This document shows positions 1 to 8,109 of a stretch of DNA of 50,030 bases, piece after piece. This DNA comes from Acidimicrobiia bacterium. GTDB taxonomy: Bacteria > Actinomycetota > Acidimicrobiia > Acidimicrobiales > SZUA-35. The stretch's first letter is position 1, and each line of letters begins with the position of its first letter. The stretch spans positions 1-50,030 of the forward strand of contig JAOTVU010000017.1 of assembly GCA_029863385.1 (NCBI GenBank). Direction: 5' to 3'. A model generated the notes under the pieces. It had not been told where the DNA came from, did not search any database, and saw only the letters and a list, made by a program, of their open reading frames with translations. The translations under genes were made by a program, and so were the position numbers.

Positions 1-99
1 GGCAACCGGCTCGTCGGCATCCTCCACGGGTGCCTCCGCCACCACACCCCCTACGACGAACACACCGCCTGGGCACACCGCCACGACCTCGCCGCTTGA
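1..99 (+). CDS. IS110-family transposase, C-terminal end (5' part outside window)
   Basis: Frame 1 is open from the first base and ends in TGA at 97-99, giving 32 residues that include NRLVGILHGCL and ending in a TAWAHRHDLAA-type tail. This ending is what I know from the C-terminus of IS110/IS116/IS902 transposases (the Transposase_20 end), where a residual 'GILHGC...TAWAH' tail is common. The catalytic DEDD and serine domains would lie left of the window, so activity cannot be judged. IS110-family elements lack long terminal inverted repeats and carry a bridge RNA in a noncoding end. The roughly 65 bp between this stop and the promoter of the next gene would hold the right end, but no boundary is visible. 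The call rests on sequence recognition only and the stretch is short. Confidence 0.72.
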   Translation, partial: GNRLVGILHGCLRHHTPYDEHTAWAHRHDLAA

Positions 100-165
100 C
101 ACTTCAAACCGTGGGATGTCTAGACCCGGCAGCGCCGATTTTTCGTCCGACTCGGCGGCCCCCAC

Positions 166-171
166 TACCCT
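166..171 (+). promoter_or_regulatory. Leaderless-type -10 element for the LLM oxidoreductase
   Basis: The hexamer TACCCT fits the actinobacterial -10 consensus TAnnnT and ends 7 nt before the ATG at 179. No Shine-Dalgarno is present. Transcription would begin at or next to the ATG, which supports 179 rather than the upstream ATG at 116. Confidence 0.45.
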
Positions 172-178
172 TGGCTCC

Positions 179-1276
179 ATGCACGTCGGCATGTCGGTCA
201 TCTTCCAGAACCCGGACGGGGCGCTCCCCGATTCACAGGTCTACGCCCAGGACCTGGCCCTGGCCCGATTGGCCGAACCACTCGGGTTCGAGTCGATATG
301 GAGCGTCGAACACCACTTCACCGACTACACGATGTGCCCCGACGTGTTCCAGTTCCTGAGCTACATGGCCGGCTGCACGGAGCGGATCCAGCTCGGCTCG
401 ATGGTGTGTGTGCTGCCGTGGCACGACCCGGTCCGGGTGGCCGAGGAGATCTCGATGCTCGACGCCATGTCGGGCGGCCGGGTCGTTCTCGGCATCGGTC
501 GGGGAACAGGTCGGGTCGAGTTCGAGGGTTTCCGGGTCGACATGCCCGAGGCCCGATCCCGGTTCGCCGAGGCCGCCGACATGATCCTCACCGGGCTCGA
601 ACGGGGTTGGGTGGAATACGACGGCGAGTTCGTGCGCCAACCCCGCAAGGACATTCGGCCCCGTCCCGAGAAGTCGTTCCGGGGACGAACCTATGCGGCC
701 GCCATCTCCACCGAATCGGCGGCCATCATGGCAAAGATGGGTGTCGGCATTCTGATCATCCCCCAGAAGCCGTGGAAGCATGTGCGGGAAGAGCTCGCCA
801 CCTACCGGGCCACGTTCCGCGAGGCGACCGGCTCCGAGGCCCCACCGCCGTATGTGGCAGGCTGGACGCTCGTCGACGAATCGGCCGACCGGGCCGAGAC
901 CATGGCCCGGCACTGGATCGGCGGCTACTGGGACTCGGTCATCAAGCACTACGAATTCGACCGGGATCACCTGAAGAACACACCCGGCTACGAGTTTCAC
1001 GGGCAGATGTACGACCTGCTGAACGCCCCCGGCGGCAAAGAGAAGATGGCCGACTTCTTCGTCGACCTCCAGGTCTGGGGTACGCCCGACCAGGTGAAGG
1101 ACAAGATCGTCCACCTGCAGGACAACACCTACATGGACGCCTTCATGGGTGTGTTCGGCTACGCCGGCATGCCGCCCGAGGAGGCCGAGCGCAACGCCCG
1201 GCTGTTTGCGGCAGAGGTGCTACCCGACCTGAAGGCGATGGCCCCGGTGCACGACCGGTTGGGAATGCCGGTCTAG
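179..1276 (+). CDS. LLM-class flavin-dependent oxidoreductase
   Basis: A 365-aa protein of the bacterial luciferase-like monooxygenase superfamily, a TIM-barrel fold that uses FMNH2 or F420 in the cytoplasm. Family features visible are the early FESIWSVEHHF segment, the EISMLDAMSGGR stretch followed by LGIGRG (the barrel strand and phosphate-binding region), and a C-terminal GTPDQVKDKI segment where this family typically has 'GTPeqv.e.i'. The in-frame ATG at 116 would add 21 unconserved residues. I chose 179 because MHVGMSV begins the barrel and a TAnnnT box sits 7 nt upstream. It stands alone, convergent with the NiCoT transporter. The substrate cannot be deduced; alkanal monooxygenase-like, hydrocarbon or F420-dependent roles are all possible. 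Confidence 0.85.
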   Translation: MHVGMSVIFQNPDGALPDSQVYAQDLALARLAEPLGFESIWSVEHHFTDYTMCPDVFQFLSYMAGCTERIQLGSMVCVLPWHDPVRVAEEISMLDAMSGGRVVLGIGRGTGRVEFEGFRVDMPEARSRFAEAADMILTGLERGWVEYDGEFVRQPRKDIRPRPEKSFRGRTYAAAISTESAAIMAKMGVGILIIPQKPWKHVREELATYRATFREATGSEAPPPYVAGWTLVDESADRAETMARHWIGGYWDSVIKHYEFDRDHLKNTPGYEFHGQMYDLLNAPGGKEKMADFFVDLQVWGTPDQVKDKIVHLQDNTYMDAFMGVFGYAGMPPEEAERNARLFAAEVLPDLKAMAPVHDRLGMPV

Positions 1277-1298
1277 AAAAGCCGAAATCTGCAGCTCC

Positions 1299-1317
1299 GG
1301 TGACGCTGAGTGTCACC
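1299..1317. terminator. Weak hairpin between convergent genes
   Basis: A 6-bp inverted repeat (GGTGAC/GTCACC, 7-nt loop) lies in the 60-bp gap between the oxidoreductase and the convergent transporter gene. It has no T-run, so a terminator role is only suggested by position. Confidence 0.25.
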
Positions 1318-1336
1318 TGCCGTGCGCCGAACATGT

Positions 1337-2356
1337 TCAGATCGTGATGGCGGGCAGAACGTCGAGCTCGAAGAGGTACAGCGTGCCCATGACGATCGAA
1401 CCGATGGCCACCACAACAGCCACGGTGGCGTAGACGGCGAAGTTGCGGCGGGCTTCCAGCAGACCGAAGCCGGCGAGCAACGACAAGCCGGAGTTGGCCA
1501 CCACGAGCCCGACGCACCAGGCGGCCAGGATGGCAAGCCCCGCCGTCCAGCCCACGACCGAGGTGGATGCGACGAACACCGCGATCTGTGTAGGACTCTC
1601 GACGCCGACGCCGTGCAACATGCCGATCCCGGTGGCCGTGCCCGCCCCGGTCTCCGACGCTGCGCCCAACCGGTCCGGAAGCGGAACCACGTGGCGGTGG
1701 GCATGCGAGTGGCGAGTCCGACGGGCGAGCAGGCGCCGTAGGGGACCTCCGTCAACCGGGTCGGCTGCGGCAGCCGCCGGCCCTACACCAACCGGTTGCC
1801 TGATCTCGGTCGTTTCGTGGAAAGAGTCGTGGTCATCGGGGTGACGGTGGCGATGCCGGCGACCGTGTCCACCGATCGGCGTCTCCTCGACGTCCTCGCC
1901 AAAGTCACCAATCCTGGCGGCATCGTCGTGCTCGTGTTCGTGCTCGTGCTCGTGCTCGATCTCGAGGAGACGGCGATCGGCTGCGCTGGCCACCCGCCGG
2001 AATCCGGCGAACGTTCCGTCCAGCACCAGCAACCAACGGCTCCGCAGCCGAAAATCCCGGCCGTGCCGGACGAGTTCGACGATGACCCAGACACCCAGCC
2101 AGATCAGAGTCAGGCCGACGACCCTGCCCATCCAGCGATCCAACCCGTCGGGGATGGCGGTACCGGCGATGATGGCGACGCACCCGAGCACGAACACGAC
2201 GGCGGCGTGACCGAACGCGTACAGGAGCGAGAGCCGAAACCCGCGGCGGCGATCGTTGGCGGCCCCACTCAGCTCGGCGATTGCGGCGATGTGGTCCCAG
2301 TCGACGCCGTGACGCAACCCGAGCGCCAGGGCGGTGAGGAGCAGTCCGGCGGTCAC
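1337..2356 (-). CDS. Nickel/cobalt transporter (NiCoT-like) with His-rich loop
   Basis: A 339-aa integral membrane permease for Ni2+/Co2+ uptake. The signature near the N-terminus, LGLRHGVDWDH (His16-x4-Asp21-His22), is the HX4DH metal-selection motif of NiCoT/HoxN-type permeases. Hydrophobic helices follow at about 41-66 and 77-95, and again over the last 110 residues. The central soluble loop (about 132-225) is extraordinarily His-rich: alternating Glu-His from 134, a RHRHRH stretch near 167-172 and HSHAHRH near 216-222. The start is GTG overlapping the upstream stop as GTGA, so translation is probably coupled to the 206-aa gene. No urease, hydrogenase or cobalamin genes are visible nearby, so whether Ni or Co is carried is open. 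Confidence 0.83.
   Translation of the reverse strand: MTAGLLLTALALGLRHGVDWDHIAAIAELSGAANDRRRGFRLSLLYAFGHAAVVFVLGCVAIIAGTAIPDGLDRWMGRVVGLTLIWLGVWVIVELVRHGRDFRLRSRWLLVLDGTFAGFRRVASAADRRLLEIEHEHEHEHEHDDAARIGDFGEDVEETPIGGHGRRHRHRHPDDHDSFHETTEIRQPVGVGPAAAAADPVDGGPLRRLLARRTRHSHAHRHVVPLPDRLGAASETGAGTATGIGMLHGVGVESPTQIAVFVASTSVVGWTAGLAILAAWCVGLVVANSGLSLLAGFGLLEARRNFAVYATVAVVVAIGSIVMGTLYLFELDVLPAITI
1931..1966. repeat. Hexanucleotide repeat inside the transporter gene
   Basis: Six consecutive 6-bp units related to CTCGTG encode the alternating Glu-His run of the transporter. Unit number could change by slippage without shifting the frame. Confidence 0.8.
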
Positions 2357-2973
2357 TGGTCCCCAGCGGCGAACAGCTCGCCCACGATGCGGGCCCAGAC
2401 CGCCCTGGTGGCGACGTCTTGAGCGGCGCCGGCGGCGACGTCGGTGTTCCACGGCGACGATCCGGCGAGTCGCTCGGTCAGGCGGACCAGCATCTCCTGG
2501 CCGCCACCGCCTGTGGAGGAGGCGGCAAAGAGACCGCCCGCCCCGATGGGCCGGGTGCTCACGTCGCCGACATCCGCGGCCGATGGCGTGGGGGCGCCCA
2601 ACGCCACCAAACCGGTCACCACCGACGTCAGACTTCCGATGGCGGGACCCGCGGCTCCGGTACTCGCCCTGACGGCGGCCAGTAGGCCGGCCGTCCAGTC
2701 GCCGTCATCATCGAGTTCGGCGTCATCGACGGTGCGCGCCATCAAACCGGCGTCGACCCGGAACTCGACCGCAGACCGTCGAAGGTTCTCCTCGACCAAC
2801 GCCGACCGTGTGACGAACCGGGCATGAGGAAACGTGTCGTCGGCCCGGTTGAGCCGAACCTCGTGACGGCTGCGCAACAGGCGCCGGCCCGAGCGCGCCA
2901 GCTCGTCGGCCACCGCGTCGAAACGCCGGGCCAGCCGGGCCAGATCCTCCGGTTGGATCAGGATGCGGGCCAT
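2353..2973 (-). CDS. Hypothetical protein, 206 aa
   Basis: Not recognised. The N-terminal 35 residues (start MARILIQPEDLARLA) look like one amphipathic helix, and residues 40-75 are basic and helical. The middle, about 100-160, is Gly/Ala/Ser/Thr-rich, and a second helical part ends in ELFAAGDQ. There is no signal peptide, transmembrane segment or known catalytic motif. The opening weakly resembles WXG100/ESX-type helical-hairpin proteins, but no WXG turn is present. It begins 66 bp after the stop of the AAA+ ATPase gene and overlaps the start of the transporter gene, so the three genes form one transcription unit. Its place after a MoxR-like ATPase, where a VWA-domain partner is often found, suggests an accessory role, but this is inference. 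Confidence 0.6.
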   Translation of the reverse strand: MARILIQPEDLARLARRFDAVADELARSGRRLLRSRHEVRLNRADDTFPHARFVTRSALVEENLRRSAVEFRVDAGLMARTVDDAELDDDGDWTAGLLAAVRASTGAAGPAIGSLTSVVTGLVALGAPTPSAADVGDVSTRPIGAGGLFAASSTGGGGQEMLVRLTERLAGSSPWNTDVAAGAAQDVATRAVWARIVGELFAAGDQ

Positions 2974-3039
2974 GCCGTGTTCAACGCCGATCGATGGGTG
3001 CTGTGACGGAATCCGAGCCGGGACCCGCCGCCTCGGCGA

Positions 3040-4524
3040 TCACCGCCCTCGGTAGGTGGCCGATCCGGACGACCGGCCGCCTGTTCCCGCCATCGTGTCC
3101 TTGTTGAGCCGTTTCGACAGATGCAAGCCCTCGAGCAGCAGTTCGACGGCCGAGGCCTTGACCCCGGCGGAGCCGGATCCGTCGATGAGCGACGCGACGG
3201 CGGACGCCATCGCCGGACTGCGCTGCACCAGTTCCACGTAGTTGGCCGCCGGCAGGTCATCGCCGACGTTGGCCACCAGCTCACCCTCGAACTCATCGAC
3301 GATTGCCCGGATGCGATCGGGCTCGACCGAGCTCTTGAACACGGTGAGCACCGCACCACGGAGTAGGTGGTCGATGACCTCGGCGTCCCGGTCCTCGTCG
3401 AGGGCCTCGACCTCGATCTTGCCTGCGGTTGAGGCGATGAGGGCGTCGAGATCGCTGATACGAGGCACCGCCTCGCTCTCACCGAGCCGCAGAGCCCGGC
3501 GGATGGCGGCGGCCACGAGCGTCTCGAGGTTGGCCACCGTCAGACGCACCGACACACCCGAACGCTGGTTGATGTGGCTCGATTGGCGGGCCAGCTGGGT
3601 GAACGTGGCCACGAGGTTCTCCATGAACGCGGGCACGATGACGGCGACGCCCGAATCGTCGGCGACGTCGTCGCCGCCGCCGGCCACTCCCCCGTCGACA
3701 CCGGGGAGCACGGCCTCCTGCCGGGCGATGGCGATCTCGGTTTCGGTGTCGAGCGGGTAGTGCGTGCGGATCTGGGCCCCGAACCGGTCCTTGAGCGGGG
3801 TGATCATCCGTCCCCGGTTCGTGTAGTCCTCGGGGTTGGCCGAGGCCACGAGCATCACGTCGAGCGGCAACCGGACCTTGTAGCCGCGAATCTGCACGTC
3901 GCGTTCTTCCAGGATGTTGAGCAGACCGACCTGGATCCGTTCGGCCAGATCGGGCAGCTCGTTGATGGCGAAGACACCCCGATTGGTGCGGGGCACGAGC
4001 CCGTAGTGCAGGGTGAGTTCGTCAGAGAGGTACCGCCCCTCGGCCACCTTGATCGGATCGACCTCGCCGATCAGATCGGCGATCGAGGTGTCGGGGGTGG
4101 CCAGCTTCTCGCCGAACCGCCGATCCCGGTGCACCCAGCCGATCGCCGTGTCGTCGCCGTCCTCGGCCACCAGGTCGACTGCGTAGCGGGAGATCGGGTT
4201 GTAGGGGTCGTCGTTGATCTCCGAACCGGCGACAATCGGCATCCATTCGTCCAGCAGCCCGGTGAGAGCGCGGATCATGCGGGTCTTCGCCTGGCCCCGC
4301 TCCCCGAGGAAGATGACGTCGTGGCCGGCCAACACGGCGTGTTCCAGCTGAGGGAGCACGGTGTCGCCGTACCCGAGAATGCCGGGAAACAGATCGTCGC
4401 CGGAGCGGATCCGGGCGATGGCGTTGGCCCGCAGCTCCTCTTTGACCGAGCGCGAGCGCCAGCCCGATGCTTTCAGCTCGCCGATGGTGGAGGCTTGCGG
4501 GGCGGGTTCCGAGAGTTGAGGCAC
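3040..4524 (-). CDS. MoxR/magnesium-chelatase-type AAA+ ATPase
   Basis: A 494-aa protein of the helix-2-insert AAA+ clade (MoxR, ChlI/BchI, RavA), which are chaperone-like remodelling ATPases. Visible motifs are the Walker A variant GERGQAKT at 74-81, Walker B ending AINEL at about 186-190, sensor 1 SAN at 228-230 followed by PEDY, and the arginine-finger region DRFG at 247-250. The fourth Walker A glycine is replaced by Ala, which I know from this subgroup. The C-terminal 200 residues are helical with no further domain recognised. These ATPases usually work with a von Willebrand factor A protein carrying a MIDAS (DxSxS) motif; neither downstream gene has one. The GTG start is preceded by TAGTGT 7 nt upstream, so the mRNA is probably leaderless. 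Confidence 0.85.
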   Translation of the reverse strand: MPQLSEPAPQASTIGELKASGWRSRSVKEELRANAIARIRSGDDLFPGILGYGDTVLPQLEHAVLAGHDVIFLGERGQAKTRMIRALTGLLDEWMPIVAGSEINDDPYNPISRYAVDLVAEDGDDTAIGWVHRDRRFGEKLATPDTSIADLIGEVDPIKVAEGRYLSDELTLHYGLVPRTNRGVFAINELPDLAERIQVGLLNILEERDVQIRGYKVRLPLDVMLVASANPEDYTNRGRMITPLKDRFGAQIRTHYPLDTETEIAIARQEAVLPGVDGGVAGGGDDVADDSGVAVIVPAFMENLVATFTQLARQSSHINQRSGVSVRLTVANLETLVAAAIRRALRLGESEAVPRISDLDALIASTAGKIEVEALDEDRDAEVIDHLLRGAVLTVFKSSVEPDRIRAIVDEFEGELVANVGDDLPAANYVELVQRSPAMASAVASLIDGSGSAGVKASAVELLLEGLHLSKRLNKDTMAGTGGRSSGSATYRGR

Positions 4525-4531
4525 CTACACG

Positions 4532-4537
4532 ACACTA
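4532..4537 (-). promoter_or_regulatory. Leaderless-type -10 element for the AAA+ ATPase operon
   Basis: On the minus strand TAGTGT (TAnnnT) is separated by 7 nt from the GTG start at 4524, with no Shine-Dalgarno. Confidence 0.45.
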
Positions 4538-4696
4538 CAGCGGCCAACCCCCCGGCGACCATTCACCCCCGGCGGCCGTTCGTCACGCCCGACCCGGCCG
4601 CGGTTGGCGTGAGACGGGGTACGCTCCCATCTCCTCCCGATCGCCTCTCGCTGATACTTCCGGGAGGCGGCCCATCGTGGTGTTACCGTTTCGGGC

Positions 4697-4747
4697 ATGC
4701 GTCCAACCGTTGTGCGCCCCGATCCAGCCGGCTCGACCAGGCCGTGA
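4697..4747 (+). other. Possible 16-codon leader ORF overlapping the GH2-like gene
   Basis: ATG at 4697 opens a 16-residue frame (MRPTVVRPDPAGSTRP) whose TGA overlaps the GTG start at 4744 in a GTGA arrangement. It could be a translated leader that couples initiation. Alternatively it is the true N-terminus of the hydrolase-like gene, thrown out of frame by one base. No Shine-Dalgarno precedes it. Confidence 0.3.
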
Positions 4748-6954
4748 TCCGAGGCCCCGTCCATCATCTCTCCGGCCGGTGGTACGCCCGACCGGTCGAT
4801 CAGGAGCTGCGACGGACCGGCGCGGCCCCGGAGCTGGATCACAGCAGCTGGCCGACGGTCATCGTGCCGGGCCACTGGGCACGAAACCGGGCGCTGGCCG
4901 CGGAAGCAGGGCCGATTCTCTTCCGGCGGGGATTCACCAACGACGACCTCGGTGCCGTCACCGACGACCTCGACGGCGGCACCCGGCTCTGGCTCTGCTT
5001 CGACGGCGTGCTCGCCGGGGCCGAGGTCTGGATGGACGGCGGCTACCTCGGCGACACGGTCGGCTACTTCGCCCCCCACCGATTCGACATCACCGATCAC
5101 GTTCGAGCCCGGTCGGAGCACATGGTCGCCGTCGACGTGTCGTGTCCACCGGGCGGCGGTCGGCAGGCGGAAGAGCGCACCAACATCTCCCTCACCGGCT
5201 CGCTTCAGACGGGATCGTTGGCTCCACCCGGCAATCCTGGTGGCATCTGGCGCCCGGTCCACATCGACGCCACCGGACCGGTGGCCATCCGCCACGCCCG
5301 CCTGCTCTGCACCGGCGCCGACGAGTCGAGAGCGACGCTGCTGATCCGACTGGTGGTCGACAGCATCGTCCACGACGAGATCACGGTCACCGCCACCGTC
5401 ACCCGCGAAGGCGTTGACGTGGCCACAACCCGATCCGACCACCAACTTGCGGCTGGAGAGAACCGTCTCGAATGGGAGGTGATCGTCGAACGTCCCGAGT
5501 TGTGGTGGCCTCGGTCGCTCGGCGACCAACCGCTCTACGACGTCGACGTGGCCGTCGACCACGACGGCGTTCGCACCGATGGGAGGCAGTGGAGGACCGG
5601 CCTGCGCACCGTGTCGATGAACAACTTCATCTGGCGGATCAACGGCAAGCGGATGTTCGTGAAGGGCATCGCCTACGGACCACCGGGACCGAGGATGAAC
5701 GAGGTTCCGGCCGAACGGCTGCGTGCCGACGTGGCGCTTGTCGCCGAGACCGGCCTCGACATGATGCGGGTTCACGCCCATGTCACCCGGCGTGAGATCT
5801 ACGAGGCGGCCGACGAGACGGGGATACTGATCTGGCAGGATCTGCCACTGATCGGGGGCTACTCCTCGAAGATCCGGCGCGCCACGAAGACCATCGTCCG
5901 GGAAATCGTCGACGACGTCGGCGCCCACCCGTCGGTCATGGGCTGGGGTGGGCATGTACTCCCCAACGGCGATGCCGTCGAGCTACCGACAACCGACCGG
6001 CAGGAACGGCCCCGCGCCATCCTGCGGCGGTTCGCCAAACACATCACCCCGTCGTGGAATCGGGTCGTGCTCGACTCGATCATCGGCCGGGAGCTGACCG
6101 ACGCCGACCCGACCCGGCCGATCATCAGCCGGTCGGGATCGCTTCCCAGCCCGACCGATCCGGGCGGATCCGACGCCTTCCTGTGGTTCGGCTGGCGGGC
6201 AGGGCTGGCCTCCGACTTCGCCGACGCCGTGGCCAGCTGGCCGCGGCTGGGGGCCTTCCCGGGAGGCATCGGCAGCCAGAGCGTGTCCGTCCACCCCTGG
6301 GGGGATGACGAACCCCGCTGGGTATCGGCCGAACGTCGATCGTTCGATCACTATCTCCCCCGCCGCGAGCACGCCGACGGGGAGTCCTGGGCAGTGGCGA
6401 CCCGCCGGTATCAGGCCGACCTGCTGGAGTGCCACATCGACACGTTGCGCCGGCTCAAGTACTCGCCGACCGGCGGCTTCTGTCTGTTCACGGTGGTCGA
6501 CGTCGAACCGGGAGGCGGGTTCGGGATCGTGGACATCGACCGGCGACCCAAGCTCGCGTGGTTCCGGGTCAAGGCGGCGTGTGCGCCACTGATCGCCTTG
6601 CTCGACTGGCTGCCCTCGATGATCACACCGGGTCAATCGGTGGCCACCGCCGTGCACGCGATCAGTGACCTTCCCCACGGACTGGCCGACGCCACCGTCG
6701 TGGCCCGCCTGGCCGACAGCCGCGGCGAAACGGTCGAGGCCGGCAGCGGTTCGGGGCCCGGTGTCCGGGCGTGGCGAAGTGGCCTCGACGCGGATTCCGT
6801 GCAGAAGGTCGACGATCTCGTGTTCGTCGCCCCCGACACGCTCGGACCGCTGACCATCGAGCTGTCGATCCACGCCGAGCATCAGGGCCGCGTGATCACC
6901 TCCAAGCGCCACTACCACACCCTTGTGGTGCCCCCCGACACCGGGCCGGGCTGA
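4744..6954 (+). CDS. Glycoside hydrolase family 2-like protein, probably catalytically dead
   Basis: A 736-aa protein with the GH2 (beta-mannosidase/beta-galactosidase-like) architecture. It has a jelly-roll sugar-binding domain (about 8-180, with RLWLCFDGVLAGAEVWMDG), an immunoglobulin-like domain (about 190-290), a TIM-barrel part (about 295-560) and a C-terminal beta domain. The hallmark region ILIWQDLPL at 361-369 and TGGFCLF are present. The acid/base site, normally W-C-G-H-N-E-P, reads WGGHVLP at 401-407, so Asn-Glu is Val-Leu. The nucleophile region, normally F-V-S-E-F-G-x-Q, reads FPGGIGSQ at 505-512, so Glu is Gly. No signal peptide is seen. The GTG start at 4744 is the only plausible in-frame start after the divergent promoter region; the open frame further left is antisense to the ATPase gene. 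It may bind rather than cleave glycans. Confidence 0.78.
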   Translation: MIRGPVHHLSGRWYARPVDQELRRTGAAPELDHSSWPTVIVPGHWARNRALAAEAGPILFRRGFTNDDLGAVTDDLDGGTRLWLCFDGVLAGAEVWMDGGYLGDTVGYFAPHRFDITDHVRARSEHMVAVDVSCPPGGGRQAEERTNISLTGSLQTGSLAPPGNPGGIWRPVHIDATGPVAIRHARLLCTGADESRATLLIRLVVDSIVHDEITVTATVTREGVDVATTRSDHQLAAGENRLEWEVIVERPELWWPRSLGDQPLYDVDVAVDHDGVRTDGRQWRTGLRTVSMNNFIWRINGKRMFVKGIAYGPPGPRMNEVPAERLRADVALVAETGLDMMRVHAHVTRREIYEAADETGILIWQDLPLIGGYSSKIRRATKTIVREIVDDVGAHPSVMGWGGHVLPNGDAVELPTTDRQERPRAILRRFAKHITPSWNRVVLDSIIGRELTDADPTRPIISRSGSLPSPTDPGGSDAFLWFGWRAGLASDFADAVASWPRLGAFPGGIGSQSVSVHPWGDDEPRWVSAERRSFDHYLPRREHADGESWAVATRRYQADLLECHIDTLRRLKYSPTGGFCLFTVVDVEPGGGFGIVDIDRRPKLAWFRVKAACAPLIALLDWLPSMITPGQSVATAVHAISDLPHGLADATVVARLADSRGETVEAGSGSGPGVRAWRSGLDADSVQKVDDLVFVAPDTLGPLTIELSIHAEHQGRVITSKRHYHTLVVPPDTGPG

Positions 6955-7270
6955 GATGTGGGAGGCGGCACACCGAGCGGGGAAATCCAGGACACGGATG
7001 GCCCATGCCGATCCCCGCCCGCTATCGTTGCCGCTGTACTGATTGCAACCCGCGATTGGCCGCGGTTTTGCAGCCACAGCACGCCACGCCACGGGCCCCC
7101 AAGCCACGGATTCACTGCTCTGCACTCATTGCTCTGGATTCGCAGTCAGGGGTCACACCATCCGGCCGCCGTGTGACTGTGCTGCCATCCGAATTCGACC
7201 GGTCCGGACATCGGTTCCAGCGATGACGACACCGTCGCTGCCATCTACGTCCTGCGGAGGTCGCCCCCCC
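6955..7270 (+). other. 316-bp intergenic region upstream of sdhC
   Basis: No gene is supported here. It contains an interrupted palindrome at 7044-7072 (arms TGCAA+CCGCG and CGCGG+TTGCA around a 6-nt centre), which could be a regulator site or hairpin in the sdh leader. The last 15 bases hold the ribosome binding site GGAGG at 7256-7260 before the sdhC ATG. A confident promoter could not be placed. Confidence 0.5.
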
Positions 7271-8092
7271 ATGGCTGCGCCAGCTGCTGCCAGAGATCCC
7301 CAACCAGCGCATTCCGACTCGGTGCGGAGTGCCGATCGGCCGATCCGGGCGAAAGGCCGGGAGGCTCCCCTCCCGCTCAGCCTCTACCAGACGGCGGTTG
7401 GCAAGAAGTGGGTCATGGCCCTGACCGGTGTTGCGCTGCTCGGGTTCGTGCTGTTCCACACGTTCGGCAACATCAAGCTCTACCTCGGCGTGATCGAGCA
7501 CAACGGCGAGCCGATCTACGACATCGACCTCTACGCCGAGGGTCTGCGCGAACTGCTGACACCGATCTTCCCCCGCACCTGGCTGCTGTGGCTGCTCCGG
7601 GGTGGCCTGATCGCCGCCTTCGTCCTCCACATCCACTCGGCCTACAGCCTCACGAGGATGAACGCCCAGTCCAACATCGCCTACCAGTCGAAGCGCGACT
7701 GGCTGGCCGCCAACTTCGCCTCCCGGTCGATGCGCTACACCGGCATCATCGTCCTCGCCTACCTCATCTTCCACCTGGCCGACCTGACCTGGGGCTGGCT
7801 GCCTCACACCGACTGGGAGCGGGGTGAGGTGCAGGCCAACGTCGTGAATTCGCTCTCGAACCCGGCTGTCGCGATTATCTACATCGTGGCCAACGTGATG
7901 CTGGCCGTGCACATCTATCACGGCGTCTACTCGATGTTCCAGAGCCTGGGCATCAACAACCCCAACTACAACGGCGTACGCCGGGGCCTCGCCACGGCGC
8001 TGGCCGTCATCATTCTCATCGGCAATGTCAGCTTCCCGATTGCTGTTCTGACCGGAATCATCGACTACGACCCCAGCCTGCTGAGCGGTTAG
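7271..8092 (+). CDS. sdhC: Succinate dehydrogenase cytochrome b558 subunit
   Basis: A 273-aa membrane anchor of complex II, of the single-polypeptide di-heme b558 type found with B. subtilis-like sdhCAB operons. It binds heme b, reduces (mena)quinone and holds SdhA/SdhB to the cytoplasmic membrane. It shows five hydrophobic segments, including about 55-75 ([19 protein letters not shown]), 105-135, 165-190, 205-230 and 243-262. Histidines sit in or next to the helices (FHTFGN, LHIHSAY, FHLADL, VHIYHG), as expected for heme ligation. The first 45 residues are a poorly conserved hydrophilic extension. I chose the ATG at 7271 because GGAGG lies 10 nt upstream; the ATG at 7223 lacks one. sdhA follows after 17 bp. 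Confidence 0.93.
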   Translation: MAAPAAARDPQPAHSDSVRSADRPIRAKGREAPLPLSLYQTAVGKKWVMALTGVALLGFVLFHTFGNIKLYLGVIEHNGEPIYDIDLYAEGLRELLTPIFPRTWLLWLLRGGLIAAFVLHIHSAYSLTRMNAQSNIAYQSKRDWLAANFASRSMRYTGIIVLAYLIFHLADLTWGWLPHTDWERGEVQANVVNSLSNPAVAIIYIVANVMLAVHIYHGVYSMFQSLGINNPNYNGVRRGLATALAVIILIGNVSFPIAVLTGIIDYDPSLLSG

Positions 8093-8109
8093 GCGCAGAG
8101 GAGACGACC

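Noticed and set aside
3574..4743. Open frame running antisense through the ATPase gene and continuous with the GH2-like gene, suggesting a 1126-aa protein
   Set aside because: The first 390 codons are antisense to an AAA+ gene with all motifs, and the extra residues look like GC-rich antisense sequence (Gly/Asp/Val/His-rich). The GH2 fold starts right after GTG 4744.
6955..7270. N-terminal extension of SdhC from the earlier in-frame start at 7043
   Set aside because: The added residues are not conserved, whereas the ATG at 7271 has a GGAGG at correct spacing.
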